DNA of 21,879 nucleotides from a virus: IMG/VR virus record IMGVR_UViG_3300028025_003363, positions 1 to 21,879 of that record, one strand, 5' to 3'. Below, one piece after another: positions 1-8,290 of this stretch (positions are counted from its first letter, which is position 1; each line of letters begins with the position of its first letter). The notes beneath the pieces are model-generated. The model saw only the letters and a list, made by a program, of their open reading frames with translations, was not told the origin of the DNA and did no database searches. Made by a program: the position numbers and the translations under genes.

Positions 1-1664
1 CTATTAGATGTTTTCCAAGCTAAGTTCTCAATTGAAAACATATATTTCTTAGCATAAAAACCTCCACCATAAGTATAACCACTAAAAATGTTTGTTGAAC
101 CAGCAAAATCTCTTTTACCATTTGACATTGGTGCGATATTCAAATTCCACACTCTACTTGAGCCACCCATTACACTTGAATCAAATTTTCTATAGTTACT
201 TGTTTTTTTCATTGTATCTGAAAAATTTAAATAACCTCTATCTTTTGTCCATACTCTACAGTATTCAACACCGGCCTCATCAGAACTATATTTGTCTGTG
301 TATTTGATTGCCGAACCGCGTGATATTTTCACATCACCATCCATAAAGACTCTACTTGTTTGGTCAATAACATTAGCCACGTGTGAACGAGACGCTCCAC
401 CATCAGTAGGCATCGAATCTAATATTTCTTGTGTTTTACCTAATATCGAACTATCTCTAAATCCAAACTTAGTTGATAGACTGTCTTGTAATAACGATTG
501 TTCGGATTTGGAATATTCCGCATTGTTTATGCCTAACTTGTTTTTGGAGTTTTTACTAATCCAAGTTAAGTTACCCGCAATACCACCACCTTCGGTATAG
601 TTTCTACTTCTGTGAAAAAGTTCAGCGGCGGTCTTGTCAAACATTAAAGTAAGATAATAACTACTTCTTACGGGTCTATCATATGCGTCATTTGTTGCTG
701 ATAATACGTTTTCACCTCTATCATCACCAATATAAGCAACACCTGCCGGTGCTTCAACACCAAGTAACTTATTAAATCCTTGAGCAACTTTATCTACAAA
801 ATTAAATAACTTAGACGTGTTTTGTGAACGTGCTGTGCTTGTATAATTAGGTGCGTATTTTGAAAATGCTAAAGCATTAAATAAACTTTGTTTTGGACCT
901 TGACCCATATACTCAATCATAAGGTCTGACGGTTTTCTTGATTGTGTTGGTCTTCTTTGAATACCAATTAAAGAACCTAAAGCACCAGTCGCATCTTGTA
1001 AAATCTTACCTAATTGAGTTTTAGCCTCGGGTCTAATATTTGTTGGTCTTAATGGATTACTTAAATAATCGCCAGGTATTTCAGAAAACGGCGCAGTAAC
1101 ACCCGCAGCTGTTTGTAAAAAATCAATAGCCTTACCGGGTAATGTTTTAGCAACAGTAATTGAATTATTGAATTCAACTAATGGTTCTCTACCAGTAAGT
1201 AAATTAATGGCTGTGGATGTATTACCATTTAAGGCGTCAAGTATTCTAACTCTACCTAATGTGGCCTTATTAATATTACTCGATATTCTTGATAAAACGG
1301 GTCCCTGTGGATTTTTCTGTATATTTGACACCGCAAATTTAAACAACTCCGACTCATATTGATAACCGGCAGTGTTTGCCATAATACCAACTAAATTATA
1401 GTTAGGTACATTAGTTGGAAACAATGGGTAAAGTTTTAATTCTTTATATGTGTTACCACTTTGTAATTTGTTCAAAGTATCAACACTATTCATTACGTTA
1501 TTTGATATAACGTCGCCGGGGTCTTTATTTGAAAAGCTACTTAATGTTTGAAAGTCATATGTATCTTTGGTAAATGTTTGTGGACCGTTTGGTTGATTTA
1601 ACGTTTTACCTATGATAAAATCTCTGAACTTTTTGGTTGAATCAAAATTTAAGTAACTTGGCAT
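1..1664 (-). CDS. Unrecognised virion protein, C-terminus cut by window edge
   Basis: An open frame runs on the minus strand from an ATG at 1664-1662 to the left edge without a stop: 554 codons are visible and the C-terminus is missing. It begins MPSYLNFDSTKKFRDF. I do not recognise a family. It is rich in Asn, Ser and Thr, with many short beta-type stretches and a Gly-rich patch (YTEGGGIAGN), and shows no signal peptide or membrane segment. It starts 49 bases after the tape-measure stop, with a TATTTATA element 15 bases before the ATG and no clear Shine-Dalgarno site. The place after the tape measure in a contractile-tail operon is usually taken by baseplate or hub genes, so a baseplate or other tail-tip structural role is inferred from context only. 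Confidence 0.75.
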   Translation of the reverse strand, partial: MPSYLNFDSTKKFRDFIIGKTLNQPNGPQTFTKDTYDFQTLSSFSNKDPGDVISNNVMNSVDTLNKLQSGNTYKELKLYPLFPTNVPNYNLVGIMANTAGYQYESELFKFAVSNIQKNPQGPVLSRISSNINKATLGRVRILDALNGNTSTAINLLTGREPLVEFNNSITVAKTLPGKAIDFLQTAAGVTAPFSEIPGDYLSNPLRPTNIRPEAKTQLGKILQDATGALGSLIGIQRRPTQSRKPSDLMIEYMGQGPKQSLFNALAFSKYAPNYTSTARSQNTSKLFNFVDKVAQGFNKLLGVEAPAGVAYIGDDRGENVLSATNDAYDRPVRSSYYLTLMFDKTAAELFHRSRNYTEGGGIAGNLTWISKNSKNKLGINNAEYSKSEQSLLQDSLSTKFGFRDSSILGKTQEILDSMPTDGGASRSHVANVIDQTSRVFMDGDVKISRGSAIKYTDKYSSDEAGVEYCRVWTKDRGYLNFSDTMKKTSNYRKFDSSVMGGSSRVWNLNIAPMSNGKRDFAGSTNIFSGYTYGGGFYAKKYMFSIENLAWKTSN

Positions 1665-1679
1665 TATTTCTGTTTATAA

Positions 1680-1687
1680 TATAAATA
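1680..1687 (-). promoter_or_regulatory. TATTTATA element before the 1664 gene
   Basis: The minus strand reads TATTTATA here, 15 bases before the ATG at 1664. It is one of eight exact intergenic copies in the window, all in the same orientation relative to the following gene. A promoter -10-like role is inferred. Confidence 0.4.
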
Positions 1688-1713
1688 GATGTTATTTAAT
1701 TTTGTTAGTGGAA

Positions 1714-3597
1714 TTACGCCATCTTAACCTGTGTAAATTCTCTCGGGTCGGTGTCATTTACATTATATTGTAAATTAATGGTTCTTGTCTTATCGTATTT
1801 ACTTCCCATTGATTCGGTGAAACTTGTTTTGAAACCATCTAATAATTTTTTAATATACTCCTCACCATTTTGAACCGCTTCATCTTTCTTTTCTATTATT
1901 TTATTTTTTAAATCTTCTCTCGCCTCGGATGATGACATGACATTTTTTATTTTAGCACCCAATTCTTGACCACTTTTTTTATCCTCAGTTACATTTACTT
2001 TTTTAGTGTCAACCAATTTGGTTAAGGATTCCTTAAATTCATCTTGGAATGTTTTTGCTAAATTAGAACTCATTCCTTTTACATAAGCAGCACCACGAAC
2101 TTTTACGTATGCCGCAATAACATCAACTTGGCGTGAAATTTGTTGAGTTTCTGTTAATTGACTCATAGCAATTTTACTGCTATCCATCTTTTCAAACGCT
2201 TCTTGATTCTTAATTAAAACTTCTTTTTGTGCCTCAGTTAACTCTTCCAATTTAATTGGTTCCATACCTAATTGGTCTTGTAAAGATTTTGGAACAACGA
2301 TTTTCATTTCACCGTTTTCCATTCTTGAGATATTAGTTAAGAACTCTCTATCTTTCTCAGGCATATTCAAACCTGACGCCATTAACGATGCAGCTGCGGA
2401 GGAACGTTCAGCCGCGGCAATTGCTATTTTATTTAACTCACCCATTGAAATACCCATTTGTTGAGCCATCTCTTTAGATTTTCTTAAATTAACACTTGTA
2501 ACCTCAAACCTACCTTGTTCCTGATTATATGTAGCTAAACCACCTGCGGCACCCACTAATGCGTCTTGTAGTCCCTCCACATTATTTGTGGCCATATACA
2601 TTAATTTAAGTGGGTCATTAAAATCACCAATAGCACCACCCAATACTTGCATGTTTGCGGTAAAGTCAATAGCACTTGTTGCGTCAAAAACTTTATCGGC
2701 AATTGTAAACACCGAATCCATATTCATTCTAAACTCAAGTGCTTTTCTTGACATATCTTCAAGACCTTTTATACCATTTTTAAACCCATACTCATTAAGT
2801 TTACTCATACTGGCCGTCATAGTTTCGGTAACTTTTCTAGCACTCATACCTAATGAAATACTTTTTGTGGCGGCTTGGTCTAAATTTTTGATTGTTTGGT
2901 CAACACCCACACCTATGGTCTCATAGTCACTCATGATTGAGGCCATTTCTTCCATAGTTTTACCTAAAACCATAGCAACAGGTGCTGCCGATTCCATAGT
3001 ACTTCGGTTTATGAACGCGAATTTACCTGAATTATCAACTAATCCCGTATATAATTCTCCAATGTTAGATAAACTAAAACCATATCTTCTCGCCTCGATT
3101 GAGGCTTCTTTCATATCATCTTGTAACGCTTCCGATAATTCACCACTAAGACCAGTTTTTGCGTTTATTTCGGATAGTAATGTTGACTCGGCCTTTAATT
3201 GTTCAAGAGCCTGTTCATATGCCAAACCTGTGGCGTTACCAACTAACGCCGCGGGATTTGCCCCACTCTTTTCAAGTAACTCCGCAAGTTTTTGGGCTGT
3301 GGAATCAGATTCTTCGACACCCATTTGACTTTGGTATACGTCATTAATTGCCTTACCAACAAGTTTAGTGGCGTCATTGGCAATTCCAAAAGTTTTTTTG
3401 GTAAATTTTGAAATCATACCGGACATGTCAAAACCTCCGGTCGTACCCTCAGCTTCTAATCCGGTAGTACCTGCCTTTGCGGCATTATACGCAATTTCCC
3501 ACGCTTTGGGGTCTGAGCTTCCATATAACGCTTCGTAGGCAATTTTAAAACTTTTTTTGTTACCGTTTTTAGCGTACTTTAGTAAATCCTTATTCAT
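1714..3597 (-). CDS. Tail tape-measure-like protein (gp29-like)
   Basis: This 627-residue protein is mostly helical and rich in Ala, Lys, Glu and Met, with long heptad-like stretches (for example around residues 95-170 and 440-600) and a Gly/Thr-rich break near residue 45-57. It resembles a tape measure, the rod that sets tube length and is packed inside the tail tube. The length is close to T4 gp29 (590 residues). The identification rests mainly on position: in most tailed phages the tape measure follows directly after the tail tube and the two overlapping tail-assembly chaperone ORFs, exactly as here. It starts 21 bases after the small chaperone ORF, with a TATTTATA element ending 4 bases before the ATG, so a transcript starting there would be nearly leaderless. 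There is no clear transmembrane segment. I did not recognise a specific sequence motif. Confidence 0.65.
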   Translation of the reverse strand: MNKDLLKYAKNGNKKSFKIAYEALYGSSDPKAWEIAYNAAKAGTTGLEAEGTTGGFDMSGMISKFTKKTFGIANDATKLVGKAINDVYQSQMGVEESDSTAQKLAELLEKSGANPAALVGNATGLAYEQALEQLKAESTLLSEINAKTGLSGELSEALQDDMKEASIEARRYGFSLSNIGELYTGLVDNSGKFAFINRSTMESAAPVAMVLGKTMEEMASIMSDYETIGVGVDQTIKNLDQAATKSISLGMSARKVTETMTASMSKLNEYGFKNGIKGLEDMSRKALEFRMNMDSVFTIADKVFDATSAIDFTANMQVLGGAIGDFNDPLKLMYMATNNVEGLQDALVGAAGGLATYNQEQGRFEVTSVNLRKSKEMAQQMGISMGELNKIAIAAAERSSAAASLMASGLNMPEKDREFLTNISRMENGEMKIVVPKSLQDQLGMEPIKLEELTEAQKEVLIKNQEAFEKMDSSKIAMSQLTETQQISRQVDVIAAYVKVRGAAYVKGMSSNLAKTFQDEFKESLTKLVDTKKVNVTEDKKSGQELGAKIKNVMSSSEAREDLKNKIIEKKDEAVQNGEEYIKKLLDGFKTSFTESMGSKYDKTRTINLQYNVNDTDPREFTQVKMA

Positions 3598-3601
3598 ACC
3601 T

Positions 3602-3609
3602 TATAAATA
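3602..3609 (-). promoter_or_regulatory. TATTTATA element before tape-measure gene
   Basis: The minus strand reads CTATTTATAAGG, ending next to the tape-measure ATG at 3597. It is nearly identical in context to the copy before the 10303 gene (CTATTTATAAGGAT). A promoter or initiation element is inferred. Confidence 0.4.
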
Positions 3610-3618
3610 GAACGTTTA

Positions 3619-3780
3619 TTATTTTTCAGATTCTAATTCTATAAGATAACTTACATAATATCTTCTAATGTAAACGGGCATACCCATAATGTCGGTGTAT
3701 GTGAAACCTCTCTTTACTAAAAATAAAATTTCATCTAATTGATTTTTCCTATAATCCGTAGAAAGGACGAAAAAACTCAA
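3619..3780 (-). CDS. Second tail-assembly chaperone ORF (gp51-like), possibly made by frameshift
   Basis: A small frame overlaps the end of the gp26-like gene in the +1 frame and ends in TAA at 3621-3619. It reads ..RKNQLDEILFLVKRGFTY, then TDIMGMPVYIRRYYVSYLIE, then LESEK. The core pattern (hydrophobic helix, G-F-T-Y-x-D-I, MP, then R-R-Y-Y and an acidic tail) looks like the short gp51-type baseplate-hub or tail chaperone proteins. There is no ATG near its beginning. The frame opens after a TAG at about 3791, and the only reasonable independent start is TTG at 3780 (53 residues). Otherwise it is reached from the upstream gene by a +1 slip at TTTTTTC (3775-3769), giving a fusion of about 294 residues. 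Its place between the tail tube and tape measure is where frameshifted tail chaperones are found in many phages. That the frame is coding is fairly sure; how it is expressed is not. Confidence 0.65.
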   Translation of the reverse strand: MSFFVLSTDYRKNQLDEILFLVKRGFTYTDIMGMPVYIRRYYVSYLIELESEK

Positions 3781-4504
3781 CCCCGAACCCTAATTCAATT
3801 TGGGTTTTGTCTCCTGACGGGGTGATTACTTCTTGGGTTAAATCTAACCCTGGTTTATTTTCGTTAACGTATTTTCTAAAATCTTGAGAATCTTTAATTG
3901 GTAAAGTTTCCACAAAGTTACGTATCATCATCAAATCCTTATTACCTCCAACCGATTTAATCATAAATTCAAGTTGTTTGGTAATAATAGGTGCCACGCC
4001 AAGACCGTTCCAACTTCTTTTTATTTCATCAATTTCTTTTTCTTGTTTTTTTGTTAAGAAATTAAATGTGATATCAACTTTACTTTTTTCCATAAAAAAT
4101 GGATATTCGTTATTTGAATCGGGTATTAGATTAAATTCTTTAGTTTTAAGTGTACTTAAATCTACTTGAATTGTAAATTCCTCATCAGTTTTGGGGTCGG
4201 TTAATGTAACATTATAATCTGTACCAAATGCAGTATTTCTTAAGAATATTAAAATGGCCTGTCTATCTTCTTCAATAATATCATCAACAAGTAAGTCTTT
4301 ATCCAAAACTTTTCTTTTTAGAAGTTCATCAACAACTCCACCTGAATTTATTAAACTTGATGATGATAAAATATTTTCATCGGATGCGGTAAGATACGCA
4401 ACTCTTACACTTTTCTTTTTATTTGTGTAGTAAATTCCTCTACTCGGTAATTCAACCACATCATATGCGATAGTTGGGTCAATTCTTAATTCTTCCATAA
4501 ACAC
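3749..4504 (-). CDS. Baseplate hub / tail-assembly chaperone, gp26-like (T4_baseplate family)
   Basis: The protein has 251 residues; T4 gp26 has 208. It begins with the family-like pattern of ELPSRGIYY (residues 18-26), a short basic strand (KKKSVRVAYLTASDE) and a helical region ending DRQAILIFLRNTAFG, followed by a beta-rich middle (YNVTLTDPKTDEEFTIQVDL) and a C-terminal helical part. These features match the T4 gp26/PF12322-type proteins, which assist baseplate hub or tail-tube assembly. It lies 111 bases after the tail tube gene, with a terminator-like hairpin between. Its last codons overlap the small second chaperone ORF, and the run TTTTTTC near codon 245 could allow ribosomes to slip into it. 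A second Met at residue 3 is an alternative start. Assignment is from remembered family pattern plus gene order; no profile search was possible. Confidence 0.65.
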   Translation of the reverse strand: MFMEELRIDPTIAYDVVELPSRGIYYTNKKKSVRVAYLTASDENILSSSSLINSGGVVDELLKRKVLDKDLLVDDIIEEDRQAILIFLRNTAFGTDYNVTLTDPKTDEEFTIQVDLSTLKTKEFNLIPDSNNEYPFFMEKSKVDITFNFLTKKQEKEIDEIKRSWNGLGVAPIITKQLEFMIKSVGGNKDLMMIRNFVETLPIKDSQDFRKYVNENKPGLDLTQEVITPSGDKTQIELGFGVEFFRPFYGL

Positions 4505-4549
4505 TAATTTACATTATAATTAGTTGAAAGTAAAGTTTTTGAGCATAAT

Positions 4550-4596
4550 AAAACCGAAGCAAATTAGACAGATTTACTAAATTGTGCTCCGGTTTT
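4550..4596 (-). terminator. Hairpin terminator after the tail tube gene
   Basis: On the minus strand AAAACCGGAGCACAATTTAG is followed, after a 9-base loop, by CTAATTTGCTTCGGTTTT, forming a long but imperfect stem whose base is AAAACCG/CGGTTTT. It lies 19 bases after the tail tube stop. The terminal T-run is short and part of the stem, and the plus strand could also form it, so it may act in both directions. Confidence 0.55.
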
Positions 4597-4615
4597 AAAA
4601 ATGTTTTTTAGAATA

Positions 4616-5104
4616 TTAGTAAACTTGGATACATCTATCCATTCTCAATCCACAAGTGATTGAAGCGATAGCATCAGCACTATAGTCTAATGTACCAAAA
4701 TCAACTGATGTTAAGAAAGCACCTTGGATAATCCATTTTTCCACAACAACACCTGTTGGGTCTAACATTTCTAATTCAATATCTTTTTTATATCCCGCCG
4801 CGTAACCCATACGACCAGTTACTGATTCTGCGTGTAAACGGAACCATTCCATTAAAGCTTGTGATGCTGAAGGTCCAATTGGGTCCTTAAATGTTACAGT
4901 CATTTCATCCCAAGTAAATCTACCGGCAACATAAGTTGATGTGTTTAAAAAAGGAATCTCAGTAGAGTTAATTTTAGCTGAAGGTCTTTTAGTTGAGGTT
5001 ACATACCATTCATTAATATTCATTGATGAAGGGAATCTCAAAATAAATCTGTTTTGTCTTTTCGGTTCAAATGGAACCGGCATTTTCATTAGTAAATCTG
5101 CCAT
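4616..5104 (-). CDS. Tail tube protein (gp19-like)
   Basis: A 162-residue protein, nearly the same length as T4 gp19 (163). It has the tube-protein pattern: an N-terminal segment ending in RFILRFP (residues 16-26), NEWYVTSTKRPS (31-42), a beta-hairpin stretch with FTWDEMTVTFKDPIG (63-77), a helix ALMEWFRLHAESVTGRMGY, then KDIELEMLDPTGVVVEKWII and a final strand series ending SADAIASITCGLRMDRC. Tube proteins stack as hexameric rings inside the sheath and form the DNA channel. It follows the sheath gene, the T4 order 18-19, but is separated by a terminator and a 287-base region, so it is likely transcribed on its own at high level. The ATG at 5104 is preceded by an A-rich leader without a Shine-Dalgarno site; a TATTTATA element lies 35 bases upstream. 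Confidence 0.88.
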   Translation of the reverse strand: MADLLMKMPVPFEPKRQNRFILRFPSSMNINEWYVTSTKRPSAKINSTEIPFLNTSTYVAGRFTWDEMTVTFKDPIGPSASQALMEWFRLHAESVTGRMGYAAGYKKDIELEMLDPTGVVVEKWIIQGAFLTSVDFGTLDYSADAIASITCGLRMDRCIQVY

Positions 5105-5139
5105 TTTGTATTTGTTAAATTTTTCTTTATTTTACTTCT

Positions 5140-5147
5140 TATAAATA
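5140..5147 (-). promoter_or_regulatory. TATTTATA element before tail tube gene
   Basis: The minus strand reads ATATTTATAAGAAG here, 35 bases before the tail tube ATG. A second exact copy lies upstream at 5299-5306 in the same orientation. As the gene is cut off from the sheath by a terminator, it needs its own promoter, and this is the best candidate. Confidence 0.42.
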
Positions 5148-5226
5148 TATAATTTTTAAAAAAGTCATTTATTTTCTATTAATTATTTGACTATGTCATT
5201 TTTTTTCGTTAGTTTTTTACAAACAC

Positions 5227-5325
5227 CCAGTATAACCAGTTCCAGAATAAATAATTTCTAGTATAATACTAGTATTATTAACTAGTTTTATAATAATTTA
5301 TAAATACTAGTATAACTAGTTCTAG
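5227..5325. repeat. CTAG-rich palindromic repeat cluster
   Basis: CCAGTATAACCAGTTCCAG (5227-5245) and CTAGTATAACTAGTTCTAG (5307-5325) are the same 19-base unit with three C-to-T changes, each converting CCAG to CTAG. Between them are a 15-base inverted repeat CTAGTATAATACTAG (5258-5272), an overlapping perfect 16-base palindrome ATAATACTAGTATTAT (5263-5278) and an ACTAGT at 5281-5286; ACTAGT occurs four times in all (5268, 5281, 5306, 5315). The cluster sits between the sheath terminator and the tail tube gene. It could be operator sites or a structured leader; no function is shown. Confidence 0.7.
5299..5306 (-). promoter_or_regulatory. Second TATTTATA copy upstream of tail tube gene
   Basis: An exact TATTTATA on the minus strand inside the CTAG repeat cluster, about 195 bases before the tail tube ATG and just downstream of the sheath terminator. 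Its location after a terminator fits a promoter for the tail tube transcript. Confidence 0.35.
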
Positions 5326-5339
5326 TTTATACCGGGCAC

Positions 5340-5378
5340 AAAAAAGGGATACTCTTAATCGAGTATCCCAATTTTTTT
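5340..5378 (-). terminator. Strong rho-independent terminator after the sheath gene
   Basis: A perfect 9-base stem, GGGATACTC/GAGTATCCC, with a 6-base loop is followed on the minus strand by six T residues. On the plus strand it is followed by AA and seven T, so it can work in both directions. It lies 13 bases after the sheath stop codon at 5392. Confidence 0.9.
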
Positions 5379-5391
5379 GCCATTTTGAATA

Positions 5392-8253
5392 TTAGATATT
5401 CTCGAATGATGCTCCTGTTGGAGTGATAATAAATTCCAAATCGATAAATTCAAGAGAACGAGTTGGTTTGATATAAATCTTACCTCTTAAAGTATTCGCA
5501 TCGATGTCCTCAGGGTCATTAGATACCGAAACTTTAAATTCATTTAAACCTCTTTCTTTCTTAATTGATTCCAAGATAGGGTTAACTAATCTCAAGAATT
5601 CTTGTCTTACTTGTTCATCATTTTGTTCAAATAACAATCTAACCGCAACTGCTGAGATTAATTTTCTTGCTCTTAATAATAATCTTCTTACGTTGATTCT
5701 ATCTAAAGCAGATTCTCTAACTTGAAGTGTTTTGTTACCCCAAATGATTGTACCTGTATCAGAGAACGTTGCGATTGGGTTAATTCTGTTCTTATATAAT
5801 TCATCTCTTTCATCAAGAGTTAATTTTTTGTAAGCTTTGATTGCGTTTACTAAACCTCTTTGGTAACCCGCAACTGCGAACCATGGGTATGATACATTAT
5901 CGGTTAAAGCAATATTCTTCAATACTTCACCTGTTGGTGGAATGTAAAGTTGAGTTGCGTTATCTGTATCTCTTACTTGAATCCAAGGCCAATAAGTTGC
6001 TGAGTAGTTAGTGTCTAATGAAACTGAATCCAATGAACCAACAACACCGTCAGCTGAAGTATCATTTGGTGCCCCAATAATGTAAAGTGAATCCGCTCTA
6101 TCATTTTCAACCATATCAATTGCTTGACTTGTTAATGAACTATGGTCAAAAAAGTTTATACCTGGTGTTGCGAATACATTAATATCAACCGCCTCTGGGT
6201 TGGCAAATGTTTCAATACCTTTTAGATATGCGTAATAATCGGAGTTTCCTACTGTTGTACTAAATAAACCACTAGCACTGTATGTTGATTTACCGAAAAT
6301 ATAAGCGTCACCATAAGTTCTTACTGTTCTATAAACATCCCATCCATCATAACCACCACAAACCGCAAATGTAAATTTACGATAATTGATATTATCTAAA
6401 AGTCCTTTATCGGTTCCTTCTAAATCATATTCAGTTGTTTGATATGCGTAACCTGATGGCATTGTGCCCGTAATGTCCGCCGCTTGTGAAGAAAGGTGGA
6501 AACCATATGAAACTGATGATGCTCCAACACCTTTATATTTAAACAAGTCACTATCAATACCAACTTGTGATGATAAACCTAATGAAACTTTCTTTACTTT
6601 ATCACCACTTGAAATATTAGCAGTACCATCGGAATCGTAACTTATAACATCACCCGCTTCGTAGTATTTTGTTTTAAATAAAACACTACCTAAAGTTGAA
6701 GTGCTGTCAAAATCGGCGTTTGAGATAAAACCTTTAAATCCCGCCGGAAATGCGTCTGTCGGGTGATTTTCAGCCATTTGTAACATGATATACTTTGAAC
6801 GTAATTCATACTCACCATCTGAAGTACCTATTTTTCTTGCCACATAACCTGGCATATCAGGATTCATTGAACATCTTGAATATTTTTCAAGAACCACTTG
6901 ATTCTCGTCCGTATCATTAAAATCACGAACAATTAAATCAAATTCATTTGTATCTAAGTTAATGTTGATTACCGAAATTTTAACTTGGTAGTTAGCATCT
7001 TCACCATCTGAAATTGTCGCCACTTCAAATAAATCAGAAACACTTCCACCACGTACCTCAGAAACTACCATCGGAGAAACCGGTGTTTTCCAATCTGTTA
7101 AGAAATTATTACCTTCACTGTTGGCTAAAACTGTAGTCGCATGGATACCTCTTATTAAACCTTGTTGGAATGCGGTCTTTAATAAGTTTGGGTATGATTC
7201 GTAAACATATAATGGGAAGTCTTTATTATCTTTATCTGTAACTTTAGTTCCTAATACTTTATTTATGTATTTGTTTGATGATGAATCCAATGAACATGTA
7301 AATGTTTTAGTGTCACCATCTGAATTTACTGCGGAAATTGTAAAATTACCTAAAGGATTAGTCGCCACACCCGCAACATCACTAATAGTAACATCTCCAC
7401 CTGATGTAACCTCAAGAGTTAAATTTTGACCATCATAAACACCACGAGGTCTTAAAGCGGCAACTACAATATTATTATAGTCTTCGTTTAATGTACCACC
7501 ATAAACAAATCTTGTAATGTCAAATGAACCTGTCGAACCACTGTTATATACAAAAAGATATGAATAAACATCAGGATTAGTTCCTCCGTTTTCCTCAACT
7601 AAGGTATTGAACCATTCTTTTTCATTGTTATTATCAGTATTCTTTTTACCTGTTAGTGGTGATAATTGTTCTTTTAATGGTGTGTTTGGAATACTAGCAC
7701 TTGGAACAAGACCCATAACAAACCACTTACCGTGGTCCGCATTCGTGTAACCACTAAATGTTTTTAAAATATAGTTAGTAATTGTTGTACCATCATAAGC
7801 GGTTTTACCTGATAATTCACCATAGTAATCACTATTATCAATATCATCTAAAGTAGATGGGTCCATAGTTGTTCCCGTTTGTGTTACATGACTTGTTGTA
7901 TCTACGGTAATACCACCCAATGTTTTGATACCGAATGTTGTTTCGGGTTTATATCCGGTTAAACCAAGAACTCTTGTTACGAATAATTGGTTTGACTCTT
8001 GTAAATATGATTTTGCTACGTAAGGTAACTCATATTTTGGATTTCCGGCACCATCTTTTTCAGGAGATGTACCACCAAAATATATTTTAAATTCATCGAA
8101 ATTAGAAATTAACACTGGTTCAAAGGCCGGACCTCTTAAGGTCTCACCCACCAATCCTAATGTTGTTACTCCGACACTTTGCGCTACGAATGTTAAGTCT
8201 TTCTCAGATGTGTATACTCCGGGAGAAACGAATACTCTGTTTGAATTTGCCAT
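5392..8253 (-). CDS. Contractile tail sheath protein (gp18-like), extra long
   Basis: The N-terminus (residues 1-60) has the sheath pattern FVSPGVYTSEKD..VGVTTLGLVGETLRGPAF. The C-terminal 117 residues hold the conserved sheath domain: NKTLQVRESALDRINVRRLL, a helix with FEQNDEQVRQEFLRLV, then GLNEFKVS, a D-x-x-T-x-x-G-K strand and IYIKPTRSLEFIDLEFII. Sheath proteins stack around the tube and contract to drive it into the host. At 953 residues it is much longer than T4 gp18 (659). The extra length lies in the middle (about residues 100-650), which is rich in Asp, Ser, Thr and Gly and beta-type sequence, so surface domains projecting from the tail are inferred. It is monocistronic: a divergent region lies upstream and a strong terminator follows. 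A TATTTATA element lies 37 bases before the ATG. Confidence 0.92.
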   Translation of the reverse strand: MANSNRVFVSPGVYTSEKDLTFVAQSVGVTTLGLVGETLRGPAFEPVLISNFDEFKIYFGGTSPEKDGAGNPKYELPYVAKSYLQESNQLFVTRVLGLTGYKPETTFGIKTLGGITVDTTSHVTQTGTTMDPSTLDDIDNSDYYGELSGKTAYDGTTITNYILKTFSGYTNADHGKWFVMGLVPSASIPNTPLKEQLSPLTGKKNTDNNNEKEWFNTLVEENGGTNPDVYSYLFVYNSGSTGSFDITRFVYGGTLNEDYNNIVVAALRPRGVYDGQNLTLEVTSGGDVTISDVAGVATNPLGNFTISAVNSDGDTKTFTCSLDSSSNKYINKVLGTKVTDKDNKDFPLYVYESYPNLLKTAFQQGLIRGIHATTVLANSEGNNFLTDWKTPVSPMVVSEVRGGSVSDLFEVATISDGEDANYQVKISVININLDTNEFDLIVRDFNDTDENQVVLEKYSRCSMNPDMPGYVARKIGTSDGEYELRSKYIMLQMAENHPTDAFPAGFKGFISNADFDSTSTLGSVLFKTKYYEAGDVISYDSDGTANISSGDKVKKVSLGLSSQVGIDSDLFKYKGVGASSVSYGFHLSSQAADITGTMPSGYAYQTTEYDLEGTDKGLLDNINYRKFTFAVCGGYDGWDVYRTVRTYGDAYIFGKSTYSASGLFSTTVGNSDYYAYLKGIETFANPEAVDINVFATPGINFFDHSSLTSQAIDMVENDRADSLYIIGAPNDTSADGVVGSLDSVSLDTNYSATYWPWIQVRDTDNATQLYIPPTGEVLKNIALTDNVSYPWFAVAGYQRGLVNAIKAYKKLTLDERDELYKNRINPIATFSDTGTIIWGNKTLQVRESALDRINVRRLLLRARKLISAVAVRLLFEQNDEQVRQEFLRLVNPILESIKKERGLNEFKVSVSNDPEDIDANTLRGKIYIKPTRSLEFIDLEFIITPTGASFENI

Positions 8254-8290
8254 TGATAAATGTTTGGTTAAATTTTTTTATTAGTTTTAT

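Noticed and set aside
92-600. Plus-strand ORFs at 92-307 and 292-600
   Set aside because: They are antisense to the partial virion gene on the minus strand, and their composition is unlike protein.
2588-3347. Plus-strand ORFs at 2588-2926, 2933-3328 and 3159-3347
   Set aside because: Antisense shadows of the tape-measure gene with Ser/Leu/Ile-rich mirror composition.
5227-5325. CTAG repeat cluster as a CRISPR array or phage attachment site
   Set aside because: Only two 19-base copies, no regular spacers, no cas genes and no integrase or tRNA gene in view.
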